A DNA stretch of 45,023 nt from Streptacidiphilus melanogenes. Lineage in GTDB: Bacteria; Actinomycetota; Actinomycetes; Streptomycetales; Streptomycetaceae. The notes below the pieces were generated by a model. That model worked only from the letters and a program-made list of their open reading frames with translations. It ran no database searches and was not told the origin of the DNA. The stretch covers positions 293,999-339,021 of the forward strand of contig NZ_BBPP01000004.1 in assembly GCF_000787835.1 (NCBI RefSeq), read 5' to 3'. Made by a program: the position numbers and the translations under genes. Within the stretch, counting starts at the first letter, position 1, and the number at the start of each line of letters is the position of its first letter. Positions 1 to 7,841 of the stretch are shown piece after piece.

Positions 1-9
1 CTGGCGTCC

Positions 10-30
10 CCCGCGCGGCGTACGCGCGGG
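10..30. terminator. GC-rich hairpin at the left edge
   Basis: CCCGCGCG (10-17) pairs perfectly with CGCGCGGG (23-30) around a 5-base loop. It lies about 40 bases before the first gene and has no following T-run. It may end an upstream gene outside the window or be part of a leader. Confidence 0.3.
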
Positions 31-69
31 TCCCTGCCCGACCTGCCCCGCACCAGGAGGAACCCCGCC

Positions 70-924
70 GTGACCACACGAGAAGGCGTCCCGCACGACC
101 CCTACGCCTACCTCTACGGGGACGACCGGCCCGCAGCGAGCGCCGTGCCCGACGCGGCGCCGGTGGGAGCCACCCGGGTCGTCCACCGCGCCGTCGCCAG
201 CCACCGGGGCCCGCGACGCCGCCACCCGGTGCAGGTCGCGGCTGCGGGCGGGCTCGTCGCCGTCGCGGCCGGGATCGTGATCGCGGTGACGCTGACCGGT
301 GCCGCGCCTGCGCCCCACCCGGCCGCCGCCCCTCCCGTCGCCGGGCGCACCAGCGGCGCGCCCGGCGGCCCCGGACCGCTGGCCGGCGCGACGAGCCCGC
401 TCGACGCTGCGCACACGGCGTCGGCGGCCGCCTCGGCGTCGACGCGCACGGCGGGCACCGTCTTCTCCTCGACGCCGACATCGACGTCGGCCCGGCCCGC
501 CGCCACGCACGGACTCGCCGCAGCGGCCGCGCCGTTCCTGACGCATGCCACCACGACCGGCAGCACCCCGCCCACCGCTTCCTCCGCGAGCTCCGCGCAG
601 GCGGCGCCCGCCGCGTCGCAGCTCGGGACGGGAACTCCGACGGCGGCCCAGGCCACCACGACGAGCGCCGCTCCGGCTCCCGCCCGGACGACCACGTCGT
701 CGCGCCCCACGAGCCCGCCCGCCACCACGTCGCCCGCGACGGAGCCGTCGTCCTCGCCGTCGCAGACCGGGTCCTCGCCGTCGTCGGAACCGACGTCACC
801 GACGTCCACCTCGTCGGCGCCTGCGGAATCGCCGACCGGCACGACCACGCCCACGCAGGCCGCCGCCTCCCCGTCCGCGACCGGGACGGAGAGCGCCGCC
901 CCCACCGGCAGCACCACGCCCTGA
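70..924 (+). CDS. Ser/Thr/Pro/Ala-rich single-pass membrane protein, function unknown
   Basis: This 284-residue protein has a short cytoplasmic head containing DPYAYLYGDDR (residues 10-20) and a basic stretch (HRGPRRRH, about 45-52). One hydrophobic segment follows at about 56-78. The remaining 200 residues are low-complexity Ser, Thr, Ala and Pro. The layout suggests an N-in membrane anchor with an extracellular stalk, probably O-mannosylated in an actinobacterium; that is inference. The GTG start is supported by AGGAGG at 55-60. No catalytic domain is visible. It converges on the next gene with only 11 bases between stops. Confidence 0.75.
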   Translation: MTTREGVPHDPYAYLYGDDRPAASAVPDAAPVGATRVVHRAVASHRGPRRRHPVQVAAAGGLVAVAAGIVIAVTLTGAAPAPHPAAAPPVAGRTSGAPGGPGPLAGATSPLDAAHTASAAASASTRTAGTVFSSTPTSTSARPAATHGLAAAAAPFLTHATTTGSTPPTASSASSAQAAPAASQLGTGTPTAAQATTTSAAPAPARTTTSSRPTSPPATTSPATEPSSSPSQTGSSPSSEPTSPTSTSSAPAESPTGTTTPTQAAASPSATGTESAAPTGSTTP

Positions 925-935
925 CCCGGCAGGCG

Positions 936-2501
936 CTACGCCGGGCCCTCCCCGACACGGACCGTCGCGGGCGCGCTCTCACGGTTGGCGCGGTCGACCG
1001 CCGTCGCGGTGTAGACCCAGCCGTCGGGGGCAGCCGGGCCGGTCCACGCCGTGGAGAGACGCCCCGGGAGGACGGCCACCAGCGTGCCGGAGCGGGGAGC
1101 GGCCCCCTCGCCCCGTAGCCGGATCGCGTAGCGGCTCGGGGCCTCGCCTTCGCGCGAGCGCAGGCTCAGGACCGTTCCGGCGGAGCCGACCCGCCCCGTC
1201 GCGATCGGCGGGAGCGGAGGCCGACCGGCCGCCAGCCGGGGCAGCACCGGTGGCAGGGCGGGACGCGGCCAGTGCTCGGCGACCATGGTGCTGACGGCGC
1301 CGAGGCGGTCCGCGACGACGTCCGAGCAGCTGTAAAGGATCTCGCCGCAGATCTGCGGCAGTCTCGCGTCGAGGGTCAGATGCCGGCTGAGCTCGCCCGG
1401 ATCCTGCCAGGCGGCGGACGGGCCGGGGACGCCCACGCGGGAGACCGCCTGCCCGATCCACAGCTGGACGTCCGTCCCGTCGACGGCCTGCGCCCACCAC
1501 GGGGCCAGTACCGCGTAGTCGGCGACGGGGAGGCTGATGCTCCAGTACAGCTGGGGCGCGACGTAGTCGACCCAGCCCTTGCGGACCCACCCCAGGGTGT
1601 CGGCGGCCGACGCCCCGTAGGACTCCAGACCGTGTGTCGCCGAACCCCGTGGATCGGTCGAGGCGTTGCGCCAGATGCCGAAGGGGCTGATGCCGAACGC
1701 GGCCTCGGGGCGCACCGCGCGGACCCGGGCCTGCACCTCGCGGACCAGCAGGTCCACGTTGTGCCGCCGCCAGGCCGCCCGGTCGGTCCAGCTCCCGCCG
1801 TAGGTCCGGAACGTGTCGTCGTCGGGGAAGGGCGCGTCGCCCACGGGATACGGGTAGAAGTAGTCGTCGAAGTGGACGCCGTCGACCTCGTAGCGCTCGA
1901 CCGCGTCCAGGATCGCGTCCTGGACGAAGGCGCGGGCCGCGGGCACCCCGGGGTTGTAGCAGAGCCGTCCGCCGTAGCTCACCACCCAGTCGGGATGGAG
2001 CCGGGCCGGGTGGTCGGGGACGAGCGCCCCCAGGTCGGCGCGCAGGGAGATCCGGTACGGGTTGAACCAGGCGTGGAGCGCGAGTCCGCGGGCGTGCGCC
2101 GCCTCGACCATGAAGCCCAGCGGATCGTATCCGGGGTCCCGTCCCTGCACACCCGTCAGATACTGCGACCACGGCTCGAAGCGGGACGGCCAGAACGCGT
2201 CCGCGGTCGGACGCACCTGCACGAAGACGGAGTTGAGCCCCAGCGCGTGGGCGTGGTCGAACCACGCCACCAGTTCCGCCCGCTGTGAGGCCGGGCTCAG
2301 TCCCGGCCGGGAGGGCCAGTCGGCGTTGGCGACCGACGCGATCCACTCGCCGCGCACCTCGCGGTCCGCGCCACGGGACGGCGCCGCGCTCGCCGGGGTG
2401 CCGGGGAAGGCGAGTGTCGCGGCTGCTGCGGCGGTTCGCAGCACGGCGCGCCGCGAGGGGCGGCCGGGCACCCGAGCGGGCCGGCGCTGAAGCTCCGACA
2501 C
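936..2501 (-). CDS. Tat-exported GHL10-family glycosyl hydrolase-like protein
   Basis: The protein (521 residues) resembles the glycosyl hydrolase-like 10 family (PF02638, YngK-like TIM barrels acting on the cell envelope or exopolysaccharide). Characteristic stretches are GEWIASVANADWPSR at the barrel start, GLNSVFVQVRPTADAFWPS, LHAWFNPYRIS, VDGVHFDDYFYPYP and VDYVAPQLYWS. A twin-arginine signal, SRRAVLRTA followed by a hydrophobic stretch and ASA, lies in the first 40 residues. The last 80 residues look like an FN3-type beta domain (WVYTATAVDRANRESAP). I chose the GTG at 2501 because AGGAG sits 5 bases before it; an in-frame GTG at 2519 would add six residues. The true substrate of this family is poorly known. 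Confidence 0.85.
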   Translation of the reverse strand: MSELQRRPARVPGRPSRRAVLRTAAAAATLAFPGTPASAAPSRGADREVRGEWIASVANADWPSRPGLSPASQRAELVAWFDHAHALGLNSVFVQVRPTADAFWPSRFEPWSQYLTGVQGRDPGYDPLGFMVEAAHARGLALHAWFNPYRISLRADLGALVPDHPARLHPDWVVSYGGRLCYNPGVPAARAFVQDAILDAVERYEVDGVHFDDYFYPYPVGDAPFPDDDTFRTYGGSWTDRAAWRRHNVDLLVREVQARVRAVRPEAAFGISPFGIWRNASTDPRGSATHGLESYGASAADTLGWVRKGWVDYVAPQLYWSISLPVADYAVLAPWWAQAVDGTDVQLWIGQAVSRVGVPGPSAAWQDPGELSRHLTLDARLPQICGEILYSCSDVVADRLGAVSTMVAEHWPRPALPPVLPRLAAGRPPLPPIATGRVGSAGTVLSLRSREGEAPSRYAIRLRGEGAAPRSGTLVAVLPGRLSTAWTGPAAPDGWVYTATAVDRANRESAPATVRVGEGPA

Positions 2502-2645
2502 GGGCGCTCCTGGGCTCACGGGACAGCTGGTGACTCCGCCCAGGCTCTCCGGCAGACGCCCCCGGCCACTGCTCCGACGCCCGAAGCGTCCTCGCTCTCA
2601 CCCGATCGGCCGCCGAACGGGGGTGCCGGGCGGCCCGGCGCCGAC

Positions 2646-2696
2646 GCCACGGCGCGGTGAACGCCACGGCGTGGTGAACGCTACGGCGCGGTGAAG
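2646..2696. repeat. Three tandem 17-bp repeats over a gene end
   Basis: Units at 2646-2662, 2663-2679 and 2680-2696 read GCCACGGCGCGGTGAAC with one or two changes each. The third unit encodes the last codons and stop of the isomerase-like gene (2681-3493, minus strand). The other two copies lie just beyond the stop, with the TAG changed to TGG. This looks like replication slippage. Confidence 0.85.
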
Positions 2697-3493
2697 TAGG
2701 TGGGGAAGCCAGGGGCCAGCCACGGCTTGCGGCCCCAGGCGAGGATCCGGCCGCGGGCGATCGCCGCCCACGGGTTGCACCGGCCGAGGGCCAGGAGCAG
2801 GAAGGTCACCGGCTCGGACACGATCGTGCAGTCCGGCCGCTGCGGCGGCGCCTCGCTCACCTCGGCGACGCCGTCGTCGATCCGGACCCCGAAGCGGAGG
2901 CCGCCGCGCACGCCGATCGTGTAGCTGGCCCGCACGCCCGCCGCCGTACGGGGCTCGACCACCCGGGGCATCGCCGTGAGCAGGAACGGCATGGAGAGGT
3001 CGACCCGCTGACGGTCGATCATGTGTGGGCGGCCGAGTGCCCGGGCGAGGTCGTAGCCGTGGCCGAGCATGTGCACGATGAGGTAGGAGCCGAGGACGCC
3101 GAGGTCCATCGGACCCATCGGCGTCGTCACCCGGTCGGTCGCCGACCGCGCGGACGCGGCCGTGACGAAGCCGCGCGCGTGCTCCACGATCGCCTCGGCC
3201 AGGACCACCGGATCACGTTCGGGGAAGGCCGCGAGCGAGGCCGTGTTCGCGTCGGCGAGCGAGTCCGGAGAGCCGTCGCCGTACGGGCGGTCGACGCCCC
3301 GGGCGAGGTCGGACATCAGCTGGTTGGCCAGCGCCAGATGGGCGGCGGCCTCCCCGACGGTCCAACGCGCGCCGGGGATCGGCACGTCGGCGTCCGGTCG
3401 TGCCTTCAGCACGGCCGCGATGTCCTCGGCCACGGTGACGACCTCGGCGAGGAGCAGCGGACTCAGGGCGGCCTGGACGGGGGACTCGGTCAT
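2681..3493 (-). CDS. Maleylpyruvate isomerase family (mycothiol-dependent/DinB-like) protein with SCP2-like C-terminus
   Basis: At 270 residues this fits the actinobacterial family with an MDMPI/DinB-like N-terminal four-helix domain and an SCP2-type C-terminal domain. The N-terminal signature WTVGEAAAHLALANQLMSDL carries one of the family's metal-ligand histidines. A second histidine-bearing helix is seen at LIVHMLGHGYDLARALG. The C-terminal half (GLRFGVRIDDG, PDCTIVSEPVTFLLLALGR, WLAPGFPTYF) matches the SCP2-like fold. Known members use mycothiol as a cofactor in isomerase or detoxification reactions; the substrate here cannot be told. The ATG is followed by TESPVQAALSPLLLAEV without a signal peptide, so it is cytoplasmic. 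It lies downstream of gap on the same strand, 75 bases away. Confidence 0.75.
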   Translation of the reverse strand: MTESPVQAALSPLLLAEVVTVAEDIAAVLKARPDADVPIPGARWTVGEAAAHLALANQLMSDLARGVDRPYGDGSPDSLADANTASLAAFPERDPVVLAEAIVEHARGFVTAASARSATDRVTTPMGPMDLGVLGSYLIVHMLGHGYDLARALGRPHMIDRQRVDLSMPFLLTAMPRVVEPRTAAGVRASYTIGVRGGLRFGVRIDDGVAEVSEAPPQRPDCTIVSEPVTFLLLALGRCNPWAAIARGRILAWGRKPWLAPGFPTYFTAP

Positions 3494-3537
3494 GGGGCCG
3501 AAGCCTGTCCCATGGCCGCCCGCCTGTCCAGGCCTCG

Positions 3538-3556
3538 GAGCCGGCGAACCGGACTC
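3538..3556 (-). terminator. Hairpin with UUCG tetraloop after gap
   Basis: Read on the minus strand, GAGTCCGG pairs with CCGGCTC around a TTCG loop, with one bulged T. It begins about 13 bases past the gap stop codon. There is no clear T-run, so it may be a terminator or a 3' stabilising stem. Confidence 0.4.
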
Positions 3557-3568
3557 GCGCGGTAAAGG

Positions 3569-4570
3569 TCAGAGCGACTCGGCGAGGAGGTTCAGGGTGT
3601 CGACGACGCGGTTGGAGAAGCCCCACTCGTTGTCGTACCAGGCGACGACCTTGATGTGGCGGCCGTCGACCCGGGTCAGCTCGGAGTCGAAGATCGAGGA
3701 GGCCGGGTTGCCGGTGATGTCGGCGGAGACCAGCGGGTCCTCGCTGTACTCGAGGATTCCCGCCAGCGGACCCGCCGCGGCCTCGCGGTAGGCAGCCAGC
3801 ACCTCGTCGCGGGTGACGTCGCGGGAGACCGTGGTGTTGAGCTCGACGATCGAGCCGACCGGCACCGGGACCCGGATCGAGTCGCCGGACAGCTTGCCGT
3901 CCAGCTTCGGCAGGACCAGGCCGATCGCCTTGGCGGCACCCGTCGTGGTCGGCACGATGTTGACGCCGGCGGCGCGGGCCCGGCGGGGGTCGCGGTGCGG
4001 GCCGTCCTGGAGGTTCTGCTCCTGCGTGTACGCGTGGACGGTCGTCATGAAGCCGTGCTCGATGCCGGCCAGCTCGTCGAGCACGCTCGCCAGCGGCGCG
4101 AGCGCGTTGGTGGTGCAGGAGGCGTTGGAGATGACGGTGTGCCGGTCTGCGTCGTACTCGCCGGTGTTGACGCCGAAGGCGAGGGTGACGTCCGCGCCGT
4201 CGGACGGGGCGCTGACCAGGACCTTGCGCGCCCCTGCGGTCAGGTGCACGCGGGCGGCCTCGGCCGACGTGAAGCGGCCGGTCGCCTCCAGCACCACGTC
4301 GACGCCCAGCTCGGCCCAGGGCAGCTGGGCCGGGTCGCGCTCCGCCAGCACGGTGATCCGACGCCCGTCGACGACCAGCGTGTCGCCCTCGACGGTCACC
4401 GGGCGGCCGAGGCGGCCCGCGGTGGTGTCGAAGGCGAGCAGCCGGGCGAGCGCGGTCGGCTCGGTGAGGTCGTTGACGGCGACGACCTCGAGCTTGCTGT
4501 CGCGCTCCAGCAGGGCGCGCAGCACGTTGCGTCCGATCCGGCCGAATCCGTTGATCGCGATGCGGGTCAT
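3569..4570 (-). CDS. gap: Type I glyceraldehyde-3-phosphate dehydrogenase
   Basis: This enzyme oxidises and phosphorylates glyceraldehyde 3-phosphate to 1,3-bisphosphoglycerate in glycolysis. The 333-residue length is normal. The Rossmann start MTRIAINGFGRIGRN, the NAD-selecting Asp in VAVNDL (about residue 34), the catalytic Cys152 in SNASCTTN and His179 in TTVHAYTQ are all present. The C-terminal signature WYDNEWGFSNRVVD is intact. The ATG at 4570 is preceded by AAGGAAGGGA. An upstream in-frame start would add a non-homologous 12 residues. It follows an AraC/DJ-1 regulator on the same strand, the gapR-gap arrangement described in Streptomyces aureofaciens. This suggests an inducible second GAPDH rather than the housekeeping copy; that last point is inference. 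Confidence 0.95.
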   Translation of the reverse strand: MTRIAINGFGRIGRNVLRALLERDSKLEVVAVNDLTEPTALARLLAFDTTAGRLGRPVTVEGDTLVVDGRRITVLAERDPAQLPWAELGVDVVLEATGRFTSAEAARVHLTAGARKVLVSAPSDGADVTLAFGVNTGEYDADRHTVISNASCTTNALAPLASVLDELAGIEHGFMTTVHAYTQEQNLQDGPHRDPRRARAAGVNIVPTTTGAAKAIGLVLPKLDGKLSGDSIRVPVPVGSIVELNTTVSRDVTRDEVLAAYREAAAGPLAGILEYSEDPLVSADITGNPASSIFDSELTRVDGRHIKVVAWYDNEWGFSNRVVDTLNLLAESL

Positions 4571-4642
4571 GGGTGGTGTCCCTTCCTTCTGGGTGAGCAC
4601 CTCCACCCTGTCGCGCCGAGCCGGTCCACGGCCGTGGCAGGA

Positions 4643-4669
4643 GCGCCACGGTCCGCAAGGATCGCGCCA
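4643..4669 (-). promoter_or_regulatory. Candidate GapR sites: direct TGGCGC repeats upstream of gap
   Basis: On the minus strand TGGCGC occurs at 4664-4669 and again at 4643-4648, exactly 21 bp (two helical turns) apart. The distal copy extends to TGGCGCGATC (4660-4669), which matches the AdpA-type consensus TGGCSNGWWY. GapR and AdpA share the DJ-1 plus AraC architecture. A 12-bp palindrome CCACGGCCGTGG lies at 4626-4637. The sites sit 73-99 bp before the gap start, a usual activator position. Confidence 0.45.
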
Positions 4670-4681
4670 AGCCTCAGGGAG

Positions 4682-5638
4682 CTACTCGCCGCGGGTGAAG
4701 GTGCGCCGGTACTCGCTCGGGGTGGTCCCCAGGATCTGCTGGAAGTGCAGGCGGAGGTTGGCGCCCGTGCCCAGCCCCACGTCGGCGGCGATCTGCTCGA
4801 CGCTGCGCTCCGAGCGCTCCAGCAGCTCCCGGGCCAGGTCGACCCGGGCGCGCAGGATCCATTGCATCGGCGTGTAGCCCGTGTCCTCCACGAACCGCCG
4901 CGAGAAGGTGCGCGGCGACACGGCCGCGTGCCGGGCCAGGCTCTGCAGGCTCAGCGCCTCCCCGAGCCGCCCGAGCGCCCACTCGCGCGTGGCGGCGAAC
5001 CGCTCGCCGATCGGCTCGGGGACGCTGCGCGGCACGTACTGCGCCTGCCCGCCGCTGCGGTACGGCGCGGCGACCAGCCGCCGGGCGGCGTGGTTGGACG
5101 CGGCCACCCCGAGGTCGCCGCGCAGGACGTGGAGGCACAGGTCGATGCCCGAGGCGGCACCCGCGGAGGTCAGCACGCTGCCCTCGTCGACGAACAGCAC
5201 GTTCTCGTCGACCCGCACCCGCGGATGGCGGGCGGCCAGCGCCCGGGTGTAGTGCCAGTGGGTGGTGGCGCGGCGGCCGTCGAGCAGGCCGGTGGCGGCG
5301 AGTGCGAAGGCGCCGGTGGAGATCGCCGCCAGGCGCGCGCCGCGCTCGTGGGCGGCGAGGAGGGCGGCGACGACCGCGGGTGGCGGGTCCTCCCGGTCCG
5401 GGTGGCGGTAGCCGGGGACGAAGACGATGTCGGCCCAGTCCAGCGCGTCCAGGCCGTGCGCCACGTGGTACGACAGACCGTCACCGCCGGTCACCAGCCC
5501 GGGCGACGCGCCGCAGACCCGCACCTCGTACGGCATGCTGGCCCGGGTCGTGAACACCTGCGCCGGGATGCCGACGTCGAGCGGCTTGGCGCCCTCGAGC
5601 ACGAGCACGGCCACACGACGCAGGCGGGAGACGAACAC
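4682..5638 (-). CDS. gapR: AraC-family regulator with DJ-1/PfpI-like sensor domain (GapR-like)
   Basis: Residues 1-190 form a DJ-1/PfpI (class I glutamine amidotransferase-like) domain: RRVAVLVLEGAKPLDVGIPAQVF at the start and ADIVFVPGY in the core. The elbow reads AISTGAFALAATGLL, with Ser-Thr where enzymes carry Cys, so it is a sensor rather than an enzyme. Residues 220-318 carry two AraC helix-turn-helix motifs (LSLQSLARHAAVSPRTFSRRF; VEQIAADVGLGTGANLRLHF). Length is 318 residues from the GTG at 5638; a GTG at 5614 is an alternative and neither has a good ribosome site. Its place just before gap, with AdpA-like sites in the 111-bp gap between them, points to activation of gap. The name rests on context plus architecture. 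Confidence 0.8.
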   Translation of the reverse strand: MFVSRLRRVAVLVLEGAKPLDVGIPAQVFTTRASMPYEVRVCGASPGLVTGGDGLSYHVAHGLDALDWADIVFVPGYRHPDREDPPPAVVAALLAAHERGARLAAISTGAFALAATGLLDGRRATTHWHYTRALAARHPRVRVDENVLFVDEGSVLTSAGAASGIDLCLHVLRGDLGVAASNHAARRLVAAPYRSGGQAQYVPRSVPEPIGERFAATREWALGRLGEALSLQSLARHAAVSPRTFSRRFVEDTGYTPMQWILRARVDLARELLERSERSVEQIAADVGLGTGANLRLHFQQILGTTPSEYRRTFTRGE

Positions 5639-5732
5639 AAGGTCAAGGGTATGGACTGCGCGCAGCGCGCACGTGCCGCGCCCGAACGGCGCGGACGGGT
5701 GCGGACGGGCCGACCGGTGCAGACTGAAAGCC

Positions 5733-7049
5733 ATGCGCATCTGGTCCCCCGGGATCCCCGACGCGGCGGACAGGGACGCGGTCGAGGAGATCCTGCGGGC
5801 CCACCAGCGGCGCGCGGTCCGGGTCCAGGCGGCGCTGCGCGTCTCCGTGGTCGTGGTCGCCTTCGCCGTCATCCTGCTGATCCGGCCCCGCGAGCACCTG
5901 TGGGCCACCGTCGCGCTCACCACGCTCTACGCCGCCTGGAGCGCGGCGATGATGGCCGTCACCTGGCACGAGGAGGGCCGGGTGGGCCGTGGCCCGCTCG
6001 CCTACGCGGTGCCGCTGGTGGACCTGCCGTTGCTGACCGTGATCCTGATCGTGTCCGGCGACTTCACCGACCCGAGCTGGTCCTCGCCCTTCAGCGAGGA
6101 CGCGTTCGTGTTCATCCCGCTGCTGGCCGCCTTTCAGCTGCGGCCGTGGATCACGGCCCTGTCCGGCGCCGCGGCGACCCTCACCTACGCGGTGGCCTCC
6201 GGCCTCGGGCACCTGCACGCCAACCCCGACCTGCAGTTCACCGTCGGGCACGCGCTCTTCATCGCGATGATCAGCATCGCCAGCGTCGTGCTCTCGCTGA
6301 TCCAGCAGTCCCGGGTGGCCATGATCACCGAGCTGGCCCGGCAGCGTTCCGAGCTGCTGGCCCGCACGGTCGCGGCGGGCGACCGGGAGCGCCGCGATCT
6401 CGCCGAGGCGCTGCACGACGGCCCGCTGCAGAACGTGCTCGCCGCCCGACTCGACCTGGACGAGGCACGCGGCACGCCGCCGGACGGCGGCGGCCTCGCG
6501 GAGGCACTCGGCCGGGCGGAGGGCGCGCTGCGCGACGCGGCACGGCAGCTGCGCTCCTCCGTCACCGAGCTGCATCCCGCGGTGCTGGAGCGGGCCGGGG
6601 TGGCCCGGGCCCTGGAGGAGCTGGCCCAGCGCTCCGCGCGGCGCGGCGGGTTCGAGGTGCGCTTCACCAGCGACGTGACCACCGCCGGCCGCGAGGCGGA
6701 CCGGGTGCTCTACCAGTGCGGTCGCGAGCTGCTCGTCAACGTCGTGCGGCACGCGGAGGCCGCGCACGTCGAGGTGCTGCTGACGCTGGCGGGGCCGGTC
6801 GCCGTGCTGGAGGTCAGGGACGACGGCGTCGGCCTGCCGAGCGGACACCTGGCGCTCGGCGACCGCCTCGCCGACGGGCACATCGGTCTGGCCGCGCAGC
6901 GTGTGCGGGTCGAGGAGGCGGGCGGCACCATGGTGCTCACGGCGAACACGCCCAAGGGCACCGCCGCCCGGATCACCCTCCCGCTGGACCGGCCCCGGTC
7001 CGGTGACGGTGCGGGATCCGGCAGCGCCGGCGCAGGAAACGGACGGTGA
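5733..7049 (+). CDS. NarL/DesK-type sensor histidine kinase
   Basis: The 438-residue kinase has five or six hydrophobic segments between about residues 33 and 190, and no large extracellular domain. The HisKA_3 dimerisation helix is RRDLAEALHDGPLQNVLAARL, with phospho-acceptor His228 in the HDGPLQ motif. A HATPase_c domain follows with its N-box ELLVNVVRHAEAAHV and G1 box DDGVGLP. The ATG at 5733 starts MRIWSPG; longer upstream reading would run into the divergent regulator's promoter. The response regulator begins 4 bases after its stop, so they form one operon. A membrane-embedded signal such as envelope state is likely, but the ligand is unknown. Confidence 0.9.
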   Translation: MRIWSPGIPDAADRDAVEEILRAHQRRAVRVQAALRVSVVVVAFAVILLIRPREHLWATVALTTLYAAWSAAMMAVTWHEEGRVGRGPLAYAVPLVDLPLLTVILIVSGDFTDPSWSSPFSEDAFVFIPLLAAFQLRPWITALSGAAATLTYAVASGLGHLHANPDLQFTVGHALFIAMISIASVVLSLIQQSRVAMITELARQRSELLARTVAAGDRERRDLAEALHDGPLQNVLAARLDLDEARGTPPDGGGLAEALGRAEGALRDAARQLRSSVTELHPAVLERAGVARALEELAQRSARRGGFEVRFTSDVTTAGREADRVLYQCGRELLVNVVRHAEAAHVEVLLTLAGPVAVLEVRDDGVGLPSGHLALGDRLADGHIGLAAQRVRVEEAGGTMVLTANTPKGTAARITLPLDRPRSGDGAGSGSAGAGNGR

Positions 7050-7053
7050 GGCG

Positions 7054-7710
7054 ATGGGACGCACCGTCCTGGAGAACGCGAGGATCCGCGTCGTCGTGGC
7101 CGACGACCACCCCCTGTACCGGGAGGGGGTGTGCCGGGCGCTGGTGCAGAGCGGGCGGATCGACGTCGTCGCCGAGGCGGACAACGGCCGCGACGCGCTC
7201 GCGGCGATCCGGGAGCACCGGCCCCAGGTCGCCCTGGTGGACTACCAGATGCCCAGCCTCGACGGCATCGCCGTCGTCCACGCCGTGGTCCGCGACGAGC
7301 TGCCGACCCGGGTGCTGCTGCTGACCGCCTTCGAGGAGAGCGCGCTGGTCTTCAAGGCGGTCCAGGAGGGCGCCGCCGGCTACCTGCTCAAGGACTCCTC
7401 CCGGGACGAGATCGTGGGCGCGGTGGCCCAGGCGGCCTCCGGCGCGACCGTGCTGCCGGCCGGGCTGGCCACGGGGCTGGCCGCGGAGATCCGGTTGCGG
7501 CACGAGTCCGACGAGCCGGTGCTCTCCGAGCGCGAGCGTCAGGTGCTGGAGCTGTTCGCGGCGGGCAAGAGCGTGCCCGAGGCGGCTGCCGAGCTGTTCC
7601 TGTCGCCGAGCACGGTCAAGAGCCACGTGCAGCACCTGTACGCCAAGCTCGGCGTCTCCGACCGCGCCGCGGCCGTCGCGGAGGCGCTGCGGCGCGGCCT
7701 GCTGGAGTAG
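7054..7710 (+). CDS. NarL/LuxR-family response regulator
   Basis: A receiver domain occupies residues 10-125, with the acidic pair DDH (18-20), phospho-acceptor Asp63 in VALVDYQMP, the Thr switch in LLLTAF and Lys in YLLKDSS. A LuxR-type helix-turn-helix follows at about 155-215 (LSERERQVLELFAAGKSVPEAAAELFLSPSTVKSHVQHLYAKLGV). At 218 residues the length is standard. It is the partner of the kinase 4 bases upstream. The surface-protein and sortase genes start 131 bases downstream on the same strand and could be targets, though I see no binding-site evidence. Confidence 0.92.
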   Translation: MGRTVLENARIRVVVADDHPLYREGVCRALVQSGRIDVVAEADNGRDALAAIREHRPQVALVDYQMPSLDGIAVVHAVVRDELPTRVLLLTAFEESALVFKAVQEGAAGYLLKDSSRDEIVGAVAQAASGATVLPAGLATGLAAEIRLRHESDEPVLSERERQVLELFAAGKSVPEAAAELFLSPSTVKSHVQHLYAKLGVSDRAAAVAEALRRGLLE

Positions 7711-7841
7711 ACCGGTTCATCCCCCCGATCCACCGATCGGATGACCCTGCGCGCGCCCGTGCCGAAGGACCTTGGTGGTGCGGGCCGAACGGCCTGTACG
7801 GACCGGCACGACGGTCCGGGAGCCAGCGAAGCAGGTATGTG

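Noticed and set aside
3656-7006. A very long plus-strand open frame over gap, gapR and the kinase
   Set aside because: It is antisense to gap and gapR, out of frame with the kinase, and composed of Arg/Gly/Val-rich sequence typical of shadow frames in GC-rich DNA. No ribosome site or domain is seen.
7711-7841. Terminator after the two-component operon
   Set aside because: Only a 6-bp stem (CCGATC/GATCGG near 7726-7741) is visible, too weak to call.
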